The position numbers were made by a program, and so were the translations under genes. This document shows, one piece after another, positions 1 through 6,179 of a stretch of 12,158 nt of DNA. Every line of letters starts with the position of its first letter. Position 1 is the stretch's first letter. The notes under the pieces were generated by a model. It was given only the letters and a program-made list of their open reading frames with translations, did not search any database and was not told the DNA's origin. The stretch spans positions 1 to 12,158 of the forward strand of contig JAAZDZ010000231.1 of NCBI GenBank assembly GCA_012512545.1, read 5' to 3'. This DNA is from Alcaligenaceae bacterium (lineage in GTDB: Bacteria > Pseudomonadota > Gammaproteobacteria > Burkholderiales > Burkholderiaceae_B).

Positions 1-1457
1 CGATGGGTAACATGCGGCCTTTCCCGGACTTGCTTGCAGAAATCCATGAGAAAACACTCTCAATGGGAAACGTGCAACGAGGGGGCTTGCTAAAGGCAAT
101 TGCCGGCGAGGAGGCCGGTAGTGCCATGAATGTTCTAGTAGAAGCCGCTGGCGGAGGGGGGCTGCAGAGTTTTATTGCCGAACTCCGGGCGGCCCACGGG
201 GAAGCGGCGAGTACGTCAAAAACCATGGGCGATAACTTGGCCGGCGACCTCGACGAGCTCTCGAGCGCTTGGTCGGATATCAAGATTACGCTGTTCGAAG
301 TCACCAAAGGTCCGCTGCGCGAACTAACTCAAAGACTCACTGAGGTGGTCAACAAGGTGGGAGCCTGGGCGCAGCGCAACCCAGAACTGGTTGCGACATT
401 GGCGAAGATGGCCGGCGTCGTTGGGGTGCTATCGGCGGCCTTCGGCGGCATTGCCATGTCGGTCGCTGCCGTCCTGGGCCCGTTCGCCCTAGCGCGCTTC
501 GCTTTGACAGGACTGACGATAAGAGGGGCCGGCCTGGTCACCACACTTGTCGGGCTGGCCAAGACTGCAATACCCGCTGTCGGGGCCGCAATGGCAGCAG
601 TGGGCAAGGTCTTGCTGGCTAACCCCATCGTCATGGTGGCGGCGGCGATCGCTGCGGCAGCCGTGGCGATCTACGCCAACTGGGACACGCTGGGCCCCAT
701 GTTCCAGCGTCTCTGGGACACGATCTCCGAGCGCACGTCGCAAGCATGGGCTGCTGTCACCGGCTTTTTCGGCAGTGCATGGGACGAAATCAAGGCAGGA
801 TTCAGCGGTGGCATCGCCGGCATCGGCGCGACGATTCTCAACTGGTCGCCGATCGGCCTGTTCTACCAGGTCTTCGCCGAGGTGCTCAGCTACCTGGGCG
901 TGGATCTGCCCAACCGCTTTACCGAGTTCGGCTCGATGATCATGCAGGGCCTGATCAACGGCATCAAGGGTATGGTGGGCGGCGTGAAAGACGCCGTGGT
1001 GGGGGTGGCCGACAGTACGGTCGGGTGGTTCAAAGAGAAGCTGGGCATCCAGTCGCCAAGCCGGGTTTTCATGGGTATGGGCGAGAACGTTTCCGAGGGC
1101 GCCGCCATCGGCATCGAGCGCGGCCGTGCGCTCGCAGCGAAAGCGGCCGGCGGGCTTGCGGCGCTCATGACGGCCGCCGGCATGGCTGGCCAGCCTGCGC
1201 TATCCATGCCGGCCCTGACCTTCGACACGCGTGCACCGCTCGGTGCAATGCAGGGCTTCGGGGCAGCCATGGGATCGATGGGCGCCGCGGCGGGTGGCGG
1301 CGTCACGGTACAGGGCGACACCATCAACATCACCATCCAGGTGGGCCCGGACCAGCAGCCGCAGGACATCGCCCGGGCGATCAGTGCCGAGCTGGACAGG
1401 CGCGAGCGCCAGAAGGCGGCGCGCACACGCTCTTCGCTGAGCGACTACGGTTTGTGA
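1..1457 (+). CDS. Phage tail tape measure protein (5' partial)
   Basis: This is the tail tape measure protein (P2 gpT type), which sets tail length and lies inside the tail tube before DNA ejection. What is seen: a 484-residue open C-terminal portion, whose first residues already match the middle of a TP901/TMP-like domain (Gly/Ala-rich, amphipathic, about residues 20-120). Two strongly hydrophobic segments follow at about 135-170 and 190-225. Near residues 347-375 is the LGIQSPSRVF...G..G..I motif typical of TMP C-terminal regions. P2-type TMPs are usually considerably longer, so the true start is upstream of the window and the ATG at 3 is only the first in-frame Met here. gpU follows after 10 nt, as in the P2 order T-U-D. 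Confidence 0.9.
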   Translation, partial: MGNMRPFPDLLAEIHEKTLSMGNVQRGGLLKAIAGEEAGSAMNVLVEAAGGGGLQSFIAELRAAHGEAASTSKTMGDNLAGDLDELSSAWSDIKITLFEVTKGPLRELTQRLTEVVNKVGAWAQRNPELVATLAKMAGVVGVLSAAFGGIAMSVAAVLGPFALARFALTGLTIRGAGLVTTLVGLAKTAIPAVGAAMAAVGKVLLANPIVMVAAAIAAAAVAIYANWDTLGPMFQRLWDTISERTSQAWAAVTGFFGSAWDEIKAGFSGGIAGIGATILNWSPIGLFYQVFAEVLSYLGVDLPNRFTEFGSMIMQGLINGIKGMVGGVKDAVVGVADSTVGWFKEKLGIQSPSRVFMGMGENVSEGAAIGIERGRALAAKAAGGLAALMTAAGMAGQPALSMPALTFDTRAPLGAMQGFGAAMGSMGAAAGGGVTVQGDTINITIQVGPDQQPQDIARAISAELDRRERQKAARTRSSLSDYGL

Positions 1458-1467
1458 GGGTTTCACC

Positions 1468-1911
1468 ATGATGATGGCTCTGGGCCTGTTCGTTTTTTCC
1501 ATCCCGACAGCGGCGTACCAGTCACTGGAGCGGCAGACATCGTGGCGCCACGCCACGAACGCGCGTGTCGGCGCGCGGGCGCATTCGCAGTACGTGGGCC
1601 CGGGTGACGACACGATCAACCTGGACGGCTGGATCGCGCCCATGGAGATCGGCAGCGAGGCGTCACTCATGATGTTGCGCGACATGGCGGACACCGGCAA
1701 AGCCTGGACGCTGGTCGATGGGCGGGGATTCTTTCACGGGATCTACACCATCAACTCCATGCGCGAGGGGCGCAGCCTGTTCACGCAAAGCGGAGCGGCG
1801 CGCCGGATCGAGTTCTCGCTTTCTCTGAACCGGGTCGATGACAACCTGGTCGACAAGCTGCTGGGTGATCTCAGCCTGCCCACTCCCGGCTCAATGATGG
1901 GCGGCCTGTGA
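1468..1911 (+). CDS. U: P2 gpU-like tail protein
   Basis: This 147-residue protein resembles phage P2 gpU, a tail completion or tube-terminating protein. Family features seen: an N-terminal hydrophobic strand (MMMALGLFVFSIPTAAYQ), the segment SWRHATNARVGARAHSQYVGPG, the strand TINLDGWIAP, a helix with EIGSEASLMMLRDMAD, and the C-terminal strands RIEFSLSLNRVDDN. GAGGG at 1456-1460, seven bases before the first ATG, supports the start at 1468; two further in-frame ATGs follow immediately. It lies directly between the tape measure gene and the gpD gene, the order found in P2-like phages. Its stop overlaps the next start in a TGATG arrangement, indicating translational coupling. Confidence 0.9.
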   Translation: MMMALGLFVFSIPTAAYQSLERQTSWRHATNARVGARAHSQYVGPGDDTINLDGWIAPMEIGSEASLMMLRDMADTGKAWTLVDGRGFFHGIYTINSMREGRSLFTQSGAARRIEFSLSLNRVDDNLVDKLLGDLSLPTPGSMMGGL

Positions 1912-2924
1912 TGCAGTATGACCGCCCGGTATACCGAATCACGCTCGACGGCCAGGACCTGTCCGCCGGCCTGGCCCCGCGGCTCATGTCGCTGTCGCTG
2001 CAGGAGCATCGAGGCGAAGAGGCTGACCAGCTGGACATTGAACTGTCCGACGCTGACGGCCTGCTCGCGGTGCCAACGCCCGGGGCAGTGCTGACGCTGG
2101 CCCTGGGCTGGGCGGGAGAGCCGCTGGTCGATAAGGGCACCTACACGGTAGACGAGGCAGGCCATCGCGGCGCGCCTGACGTTATCAGCCTGCGGGCGCG
2201 CAGCGCGGACCTTACGGGCGCTCTGCGCAAGCGCACCGAGCGCAGCTTTCACGACACCACGCTGGGCGAAATTATCCGCAGCATTGCCGGCGCCAACAGC
2301 CTCGAGGCGGTCGTGGGGGATACTCTCGACCAGGAGCGTGTCGAGCACATTGATCAGACCAACGAATCTGACCTGAACTTCCTGACACGACTGGGCAAAC
2401 GCTACGACGCGGTTGCAACCGTAAAGGAAGGTCGGCTACTGTTTTTGCTCGCTCACGGCGGCAAGACGGCCGGGGGCGCCGAGATGCCCCGCCACATCAT
2501 TTACCGACGTGACGGCGACAACCACGACTACAACCACTCGACGCGCGATGCCTACACCGGCGTGCAAGCCAGTTGGCAGGATCCCCGCGGCGGGAAGAAA
2601 AGGGAGGCAATCGCCGGTACCGACGAGAATCCAAAGAAGCTGCGCGACACCTATGCCAGCGAACGCGATGCGCTGGCTGCGGCGCAATCGGAATGGCAGC
2701 GCATACAAAGGGGCTACGCCACCATGAAGTTCGCAATGGCCAGAGCCATGCCCCAGCTCTCACCACAACAAAAGGTCGCGTTCGCCGACATGAAGCCGCC
2801 CATGGGCGGCGTGGATTGGCTGATCAAAACCGCGACCCATTCGCTAAGTGAGAGCGGGTTTACTACGGCACTCGATCTTGAACTTGCTGATGCTCCGAAT
2901 ACTGGAGTTGACCTGGATGCTTGA
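1911..2924 (+). CDS. D: P2 gpD-like baseplate hub / tail protein (late control D)
   Basis: This 337-residue protein belongs to the phage late control D / gp27-VgrG-like hub family, which forms the baseplate hub joining the tail tube to the spike. Seen: an N-terminal strand region (PVYRITLDGQDLS...PRLMSLSLQEHRGEEADQLDIELSD), a strand GAVLTLALGW, a central KRTERSFHDTTLGEIIRSIA element, and the motif DQTNESDLNFLTRLGKRYDA, which is highly typical of gpD/VgrG hubs. The ATG at 1911 overlaps the gpU stop (TGATG). A GTG codon at 1908 is an alternative start giving one extra residue. It is the last gene of the tail operon: the next gene faces it from the other strand with only about 14 bases between stops. 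Length is close to the usual P2-family size. Confidence 0.92.
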   Translation: MQYDRPVYRITLDGQDLSAGLAPRLMSLSLQEHRGEEADQLDIELSDADGLLAVPTPGAVLTLALGWAGEPLVDKGTYTVDEAGHRGAPDVISLRARSADLTGALRKRTERSFHDTTLGEIIRSIAGANSLEAVVGDTLDQERVEHIDQTNESDLNFLTRLGKRYDAVATVKEGRLLFLLAHGGKTAGGAEMPRHIIYRRDGDNHDYNHSTRDAYTGVQASWQDPRGGKKREAIAGTDENPKKLRDTYASERDALAAAQSEWQRIQRGYATMKFAMARAMPQLSPQQKVAFADMKPPMGGVDWLIKTATHSLSESGFTTALDLELADAPNTGVDLDA

Positions 2925-2938
2925 GCGATGATGACTGC

Positions 2939-3301
2939 CTACATCAATCGGAGTTGCTGAGCGCACATTATGGCGATCACTGCTGTTTCTTGGGTGCCCA
3001 GGCCAGCTTCTTTCGCTGCCTCATCAATGCAGAGCGTTATCTCTAGGGCGACGAGCCTCATCTCCACTTGATTTTTAAACGGCTTGCCAGCTTTTTTTGC
3101 GATGCTTGCTGCAAAGTCTGCTGCGGTTGCTACACGATTTTTTTGGGGTGCTGCAGCCCAATCAGACAAAGCGGAAGAATGAAGAGTGCCGCCTTCATAC
3201 CACTTTTGATCTGCCGAGACGCTAGTAACAGCCAATAAGCTTAAAGCAATAAAAATGGTGACAATGCTTCGGCGAAAATTCGTCGTCTTGTTTGTGGTCA
3301 T
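2939..3301 (-). CDS. Small secreted/periplasmic protein of unknown function (probable moron)
   Basis: The function is not recognised. The 120-residue product has a clear Sec signal peptide: a basic n-region (TTNKTTNFRR), a hydrophobic core (IVTIFIALSLLAV) and a likely cleavage after SVSA. The mature part begins DQKWYEGGTLH, followed by an ATAADFAASIAKKAG segment and a C-terminal part with two cysteines (LCIDEA and IMCAQQ) that could form a disulfide. The KWY.GGTLH...ATAADF pattern recalls small periplasmic hypothetical proteins met in prophages and islands; this is from memory and unverified. A good Shine-Dalgarno (AGGGAGA) precedes the ATG. The gene is visibly more A/T-rich than the tail genes, lies opposite to them, and follows a strong terminator. 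All of this fits a cargo gene expressed in the lysogen. Confidence 0.7.
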   Translation of the reverse strand: MTTNKTTNFRRSIVTIFIALSLLAVTSVSADQKWYEGGTLHSSALSDWAAAPQKNRVATAADFAASIAKKAGKPFKNQVEMRLVALEITLCIDEAAKEAGLGTQETAVIAIMCAQQLRLM

Positions 3302-3334
3302 GGGTCTCCCTATTGGTATTCAACGCTGACATCG

Positions 3335-3643
3335 TTACCGCTCTGCGCGCGACATGCCAGCATGATGATATGCGTAGTCGCTTAAAAATAATGCATAGCC
3401 TATTTTGATTAGGCTATGCGTTTTTTTGGACTTGAAGCGCGCCATCTGCCGCGCGTGAGGTGGTGGGTTAATTGCGGAGTTCCGCTTTTTTTTTAAAGGC
3501 GGCGCATCTACCACGTGGCGAGCGAGCTCGATCATTCGTTCTGCCGCTGACAAAGCGCGGCACGCTGGTGTTGCCGGTGGGCGGCGGCGTTCAATATAGG
3601 CGCACAGATCAATAACCAAGGCGCCACCCTTTGACGGGGCCAT
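3335..3643 (-). CDS. Small hypothetical protein with A9 slippery tract; true C-terminus uncertain
   Basis: Not recognised. The start at 3643 is chosen because GGAGG lies seven bases upstream of this ATG. Two upstream in-frame ATGs give slightly longer forms but lack such spacing. Read straight, the ORF gives 102 residues, but its last part runs through a perfect terminator hairpin at 3393-3419, which is unexpected for a real gene. At codons 50-53 the sequence is TTA AAA AAA AAG, an A AAA AAG slippery heptamer in the zero frame. A -1 shift there (or one extra A) ends the protein as ...LKKKAELRN at 3468, 58 residues long and before the terminator. The first 45 residues (GGALVIDLCAYIERRR...SAAERMIELARHVVD) look like a plausible small helical phage protein. 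It reads in the same direction as the repressor, 81 bases downstream of it. Confidence 0.45.
   Translation of the reverse strand: MAPSKGGALVIDLCAYIERRRPPATPACRALSAAERMIELARHVVDAPPLKKKRNSAINPPPHARQMARFKSKKTHSLIKIGYALFLSDYAYHHAGMSRAER
3393..3427. terminator. Bidirectional intrinsic terminator
   Basis: A perfect 10-bp inverted repeat (GCATAGCCTA at 3393-3402, TAGGCTATGC at 3410-3419) with a 7-base loop is followed on the + strand by G and seven T. On the - strand the same stem is followed by ATTATTTTT. It can therefore stop transcripts from the repressor side (- strand) and + strand read-through toward the repressor. It insulates the secreted-protein gene from the repressor transcript. Confidence 0.8.
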
Positions 3644-3691
3644 TCTCATACCTCCATGTGTTGGACAAGTCAAATGCCATGGTAGGGGAAA

Positions 3692-3708
3692 TGTGACTAC
3701 TTGTCACA
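3692..3708. promoter_or_regulatory. Perfect inverted repeat between repressor and small ORF
   Basis: TGTGAC at 3692-3697 and GTCACA at 3703-3708 form a perfect 6-bp palindrome with a 5-base spacer. A nearby GACAAGT (3664-3670) is the inverse of ACTTGTC (3699-3705), which overlaps the right arm. The site lies just downstream of the repressor stop (3725) and upstream of the small ORF at 3643. It could be a protein-binding site or an RNA hairpin. No T-run follows, so it is not an intrinsic terminator. Confidence 0.35.
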
Positions 3709-3724
3709 CCTCACGCAGCCCATG

Positions 3725-4114
3725 TCAGGCGGCTTTGATCAACAGCGTGGCCAGTGACTGGGCGCTCCCCTCGCCAGAACGCACGGCTTCGAACAGTGCT
3801 TCAGCTGCTTGGCGCTTCTTCTCTGCCGGCATGTTCTTCTTGTTTTCTTGAAGAGTTCGATCCAGCACTTCCCAGGCATCGCCGTACAGATTCATATCCT
3901 TTTCTGGCACGGGTGTTGGCTGACCAGTCACTATGAAAAGCACATCCACACCGTGCTGTGCGAGGGCGGCCAGATAGGCAGCATCGGGCATGCGCGTGCC
4001 GCGTTCATAGTTGCTTTGGGCCGTGCGCTGCACACCTCCACGCTCGGCCATCTCGCCCTGATTGAGCCCCAAGCGATTACGCTCTGCCGTCAGCCGTTCC
4101 CCGATCGAGTTCAT
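3725..4114 (-). CDS. XRE-family phage repressor (short, no peptidase domain)
   Basis: A 129-residue protein with an N-terminal helix-turn-helix of the XRE/Cro-CI family at about residues 4-64: IGERLTAERNRLGLNQGEMAERGGVQRTAQSNYERGTRMPDAAYLAALAQHGVDVLFIVTG. The GVDVLFIVTGQ ending is typical of short phage repressors. The C-terminal half (about 75-129) is charged and helical, probably for oligomerisation. There is no LexA/CI-type Ala-Gly cleavage site with Ser/Lys dyad, so RecA-stimulated self-cleavage is not expected; induction would need an antirepressor or another signal. It is transcribed divergently from the RHH gene across an 80-base control region with a palindromic operator candidate. 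AAGGGA lies just before the ATG. It is most likely the lysogeny repressor of the early promoter at 4131-4159. Confidence 0.85.
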   Translation of the reverse strand: MNSIGERLTAERNRLGLNQGEMAERGGVQRTAQSNYERGTRMPDAAYLAALAQHGVDVLFIVTGQPTPVPEKDMNLYGDAWEVLDRTLQENKKNMPAEKKRQAAEALFEAVRSGEGSAQSLATLLIKAA

Positions 4115-4130
4115 ATTTTCCCTTTATAGA

Positions 4131-4159
4131 TTGACTTTGCACTCATTCGAGTGCATTAT
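4131..4159 (+). promoter_or_regulatory. Early promoter with embedded palindromic operator
   Basis: TTGACT (4131-4136) and CATTAT (4154-4159) are separated by exactly 17 bases, giving a good sigma-70 promoter toward the RHH gene. The spacer holds a perfect palindrome, GCACTC-ATTC-GAGTGC, at 4139-4154, so a bound repressor would block RNA polymerase. Related half-sites follow: TGAGT at 4160-4164 and ACTCATT at 4174-4180. The repressor gene starts just to the left on the other strand, where TATAAA read on the - strand (around 4124-4129) may serve as its -10, without a good -35. Confidence 0.7.
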
Positions 4160-4194
4160 TGAGTCCGTCACAACTCATTAAGACTTATAACACC

Positions 4195-4392
4195 ATGACT
4201 AACACAGCGAAAGTAGCCAAACGGGTGCATCGCGAACCTGCAACACGGGCAGTCGGCCTCCGTTTGACCGGGGAAGAGTTCGCAGCCGTGAAGCGGGCCG
4301 CAGACGCGGAGCAGCGCTCGATGTCATCACTGGCCCGCATTCTGGTGCTCCAGGGGCTTGCTCAGCTACAGGCGCAAAACCACGCGAGCTGA
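4195..4392 (+). CDS. Ribbon-helix-helix DNA-binding protein (Cro/Cox-like position)
   Basis: A 65-residue basic protein. Residues about 18-55 (RAVGLRLTGEEFAAVKRAADAEQRSMSSLARILVLQGL) have the pattern of an Arc/MetJ-type ribbon-helix-helix domain: a short strand, helix, turn containing S-M-S-S, and second helix. The N-terminal 17 residues are basic and probably flexible. The ATG at 4195 is preferred over an in-frame TTG at 4159, because that TTG overlaps the -10 of the early promoter. As first gene after that promoter and divergent from the repressor it occupies the place of Cro or P2 Cox, so it may repress the repressor promoter or promote the lytic direction. This role is inferred from position only. 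The Ogr-like gene follows after 2 bases. Confidence 0.7.
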   Translation: MTNTAKVAKRVHREPATRAVGLRLTGEEFAAVKRAADAEQRSMSSLARILVLQGLAQLQAQNHAS

Positions 4393-4394
4393 CC

Positions 4395-4685
4395 ATGTCG
4401 AAGCTGCTTGGTATGCCCTGCCCGCACTGCCGTACGCGGGCGCAGGTTCGCACTGTGAAAGATCTTTCCCCGACGCTGCGCTGGGTTTATTTCCTGTGCA
4501 ACAACCTGGCCTGCGGGCATTCCTGGGTGGCCACCCTCGAGGCCGACAGAACGATTTCCCCATCCGGCATGCCGGATCCACGCATCGCGTTACCCATCAT
4601 GGCCAGGCGGGAAGTGGAAGCAGTCCACGCCGCACTGCAGCAATCACCACAAAGGAGCATTTTCGATGACGACCCGAGCATATGA
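4395..4685 (+). CDS. ogr: Ogr/Delta-type zinc-finger activator of late transcription
   Basis: A 96-residue protein with cysteines C9, C12, C35 and C40 in the spacing C-X2-C-X22-C-X4-C, the signature of the P2 Ogr / P4 Delta family: CPHC at the N-terminus and CNNLACGHSW later. Members bind zinc and activate sigma-70 late promoters of P2-like phages through the RNA polymerase alpha subunit. The C-terminal part (about 46-96) is variable in the family. It lies 2 bases after the RHH gene with little Shine-Dalgarno, suggesting translational coupling, and its end overlaps the next ORF by 20 bases. In P2 ogr sits next to gene D; here it is inside the early operon under the repressor-controlled promoter, which would link late tail gene expression directly to derepression. 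Confidence 0.88.
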   Translation: MSKLLGMPCPHCRTRAQVRTVKDLSPTLRWVYFLCNNLACGHSWVATLEADRTISPSGMPDPRIALPIMARREVEAVHAALQQSPQRSIFDDDPSI

Positions 4686-5043
4686 CCAGGTGCAGGACAC
4701 CTACGCCATCAGCGATGGCCTGTTTCTGAAAGCTCTGGGCTGGCTGAACCGCAACGCCGGCAGCTACCTGGACAACAACGATATGTTCAAGGCGTGCGTG
4801 GCCCAGCTGCGCGATCAGCACGATATCTCTGACCACACCGCCGAGCGCATCGCCGGCCGCGCGGTTGCCGAGTTCGAGTCGCGCACCATCCCCTTCTACA
4901 TCGACATCGATCAATCCACATCATCGCTGCTGGCCTTGCGTGATGGCCGCAGTGGCGCCATTCACTTCGTGGGTCTCAAGCGCCTGATCGAGATCACCGG
5001 CCTGCCTGCTGCCCGGCCAAAGACCTTCAGCACCGCCGGGTAA
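4666..5043 (+). CDS. Hypothetical protein, early operon
   Basis: Not recognised. The 125-residue product has an N-terminal helical half (YAISDGLFLKALGWLNRNAGSYLDNNDMFKACVAQLRDQHDISDHTAERIAGRAVAEFE) and a C-terminal half with short strands (IPFYIDIDQSTSSLLALRDGRSGAIHFVGLKRLIEITGL). No catalytic motif or membrane segment is seen. AAGGAG lies eight bases before the ATG and supports this start, although the gene begins inside the last 20 bases of the Ogr-like gene. It is co-oriented with the early operon. After its stop a 78-base gap holds a perfect hairpin, CTGCCG-AACG-CGGCAG, at 5081-5096 with no T-run. Confidence 0.7.
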   Translation: MTTRAYDQVQDTYAISDGLFLKALGWLNRNAGSYLDNNDMFKACVAQLRDQHDISDHTAERIAGRAVAEFESRTIPFYIDIDQSTSSLLALRDGRSGAIHFVGLKRLIEITGLPAARPKTFSTAG

Positions 5044-5121
5044 TTCACCGGCAACCATTCGACCTTATCAACGCCAGGATCTGCCGAACGCGGCAGGCCG
5101 GGCACACCGACGCCTAACGCC

Positions 5122-5517
5122 ATGACCATCTACATTTCAGGCCCGATGACCGGGCACCCAGACCTGAATTTTCCCCTGTTCGCCGATGTGGCGCTGGCGC
5201 TGCGCATGGCGGGCTTTGACGTTGTGAATCCCGCTGAATTGGCACACCAGCCTGATGACGACTGGGTAGCCTGCATGCGCCGCGATATCGCTGCGCTGGT
5301 TGAATGCGACAGCATCGTCATGTTGCCGGGCTATCAAAGAAGCCGAGGCGCGATGCTGGAGCTGAAGGTTGCCCGCGAACTGGGCATGCGCGTCTATGGG
5401 CTCAGCACGCTGCTGGCCGATCTGCCCCCATCCATCCCGCTCGGCCGCGCGGCCCCGAAGATCAAAACTAGCACGGCCGGAAGCGCCGTGGCCACCACCC
5501 TAGGAGAGCAAGCATGA
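5122..5517 (+). CDS. DUF4406 protein (nucleoside 2-deoxyribosyltransferase-like)
   Basis: A 131-residue protein with the features of DUF4406, related to the nucleoside 2-deoxyribosyltransferase fold: YISGPMTGHPDLNFPLF at about 4-20, W...MRRDIAALVECDSIVMLPG at about 48-70, and SRGAMLE at 74-80. The aspartate of the CDSIVMLPG strand and the glutamate of SRGA.LE match the positions used for binding and catalysis in the transferase family, so nucleotide or nucleoside binding is plausible; the phage role is unknown. No Shine-Dalgarno is obvious before the ATG, and the frame is open further upstream, so the start is less certain than the product. The stop overlaps the next ATG by 4 bases (ATGA). 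Confidence 0.85.
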   Translation: MTIYISGPMTGHPDLNFPLFADVALALRMAGFDVVNPAELAHQPDDDWVACMRRDIAALVECDSIVMLPGYQRSRGAMLELKVARELGMRVYGLSTLLADLPPSIPLGRAAPKIKTSTAGSAVATTLGEQA

Positions 5518-6083
5518 GCACCACAGCACAAATCGTTGACATCGTTCGCATTCACGAACTCACGTTGCCTGTTATACGTTTCAACGGCGTGGATTACATC
5601 GAAGCGAAGCGGGTATCAGATTTCGCAGGGACTGACTGGCGAAGCGCAAAAAGGACACTCCAACAAGCTGATCACGTCAATCTTTATGCCGTTTCTTACC
5701 TGAAGGTGCCCGATTTTGTCCTCACAGGGGGTACCCGTACCCCCCAAGAGCAGAGTGTTTTATGCATGCAGCTGGATCGCGTGGTGATCTACCTATGCCG
5801 CATCAGCATTGCGAATATGCGAGCGAAGGGCAAAGGCGACGCCGCAGATCGTCTGGTCATCAAGATCAAAGAGTGGGCGGCAGCGCTGCACAGCTATGAG
5901 ACGAAGGGTGTCGCGATTAAGAAATCAACGCTGCATGATCTGCTGGCGCTCGTCAGGATGCGCAACAACACCAGGTGCGCAGCAGAGCGGACATCGTTAA
6001 CGACACTAATACGCCAGGTCTACGAAGAAATGGGCGTGCCTGTGGCGCCGGCAAGCCAAGGCGAACTGCCGCTGGAGGCCTGA
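5514..6083 (+). CDS. P22 antirepressor N-terminal-like protein
   Basis: A 189-residue protein that resembles the N-terminal domain of P22 antirepressor (P22_AR_N) and related phage Ant proteins. Seen: LPVIRFNGVDYIEAKRVSDFAGTDWRSAKRTL (about 18-49), then CMQLDRVVIYLCRISIANMRAKGKGDAADRLVIKIKEWAAALHSYETKG (about 84-132). These correspond to the strand/helix start and the L.LDR...I......R.KL...Q.....L..Y..KG pattern. The C-terminal 55 residues are helical and unassigned. Such proteins bind and inactivate phage repressors, attractive here because the XRE repressor lacks a self-cleavage domain. This function is inferred, not shown. GGAGAG precedes the start. The domain match is moderate, so a related DNA-binding phage protein is the alternative. 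Confidence 0.6.
   Translation: MSTTAQIVDIVRIHELTLPVIRFNGVDYIEAKRVSDFAGTDWRSAKRTLQQADHVNLYAVSYLKVPDFVLTGGTRTPQEQSVLCMQLDRVVIYLCRISIANMRAKGKGDAADRLVIKIKEWAAALHSYETKGVAIKKSTLHDLLALVRMRNNTRCAAERTSLTTLIRQVYEEMGVPVAPASQGELPLEA
5727..5744. repeat. Perfect 8-bp palindrome inside the antirepressor-like gene
   Basis: GGGGGTAC (5727-5734) and GTACCCCC (5737-5744) form a perfect inverted repeat with a 2-base spacer, in a less G/C-rich stretch of the coding region. It encodes the TGGTRTPQ segment. No T-run follows. It may be a protein-binding site, an mRNA hairpin, or a coincidence of the local codons. Confidence 0.4.
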
Positions 6084-6099
6084 CCCGTGCGCCCTACGC

Positions 6100-6128
6100 T
6101 TCACCAACCGCCGCTGGCGGGCTATACT
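6100..6128 (+). promoter_or_regulatory. Promoter of the replication operon and antisense-RNA leader
   Basis: TTCACC (6100-6105) and TATACT (6123-6128) are separated by 17 bases, a strong sigma-70-like promoter starting transcription around 6135. Within the spacer lies the perfect inverted repeat CCGCC-GCT-GGCGG (6108-6120), an operator candidate or chance GC palindrome. The promoter lies just after the antirepressor-like gene and about 230 bases before the first replication gene, leaving a long structured leader. Confidence 0.7.
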
Positions 6129-6160
6129 TTCCCCGTCACTGCAACCACAGTGGCCGGGGG

Positions 6161-6179
6161 TGACAGCCCGAATTGGAGC
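6161..6179 (+). promoter_or_regulatory. Upstream target of the antisense RNA (seqA-like)
   Basis: TGACAG (6161-6166) and TGGAGC (6174-6179) are perfectly complementary to CTGTCA (6288-6293) and GCTCCA (6277-6282) of the leader RNA. Their order and spacing allow one RNA to pair with both. The second element overlaps the first two bases of the antiterminator hairpin at 6178-6191. This is the position that seqA has relative to the CI RNA in phage P4. Confidence 0.55.

Noticed and set aside
329..1426. - strand and alternative-frame ORFs across the tape measure gene
   Set aside because: They are repetitive Ala/Pro/Arg-rich shadow frames of the tape measure protein without start signals.
3481..3502. 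CCGC(T9)AAAGGCGG considered as a second terminator
   Set aside because: The arms do not pair cleanly and the T-run is inside the repeat; it is better explained as the A9 slippery tract in the small ORF.
5081..5096. CTGCCG-AACG-CGGCAG hairpin considered as terminator
   Set aside because: No T-run follows and the gene order continues in the same direction; it may affect mRNA but cannot be called a terminator.
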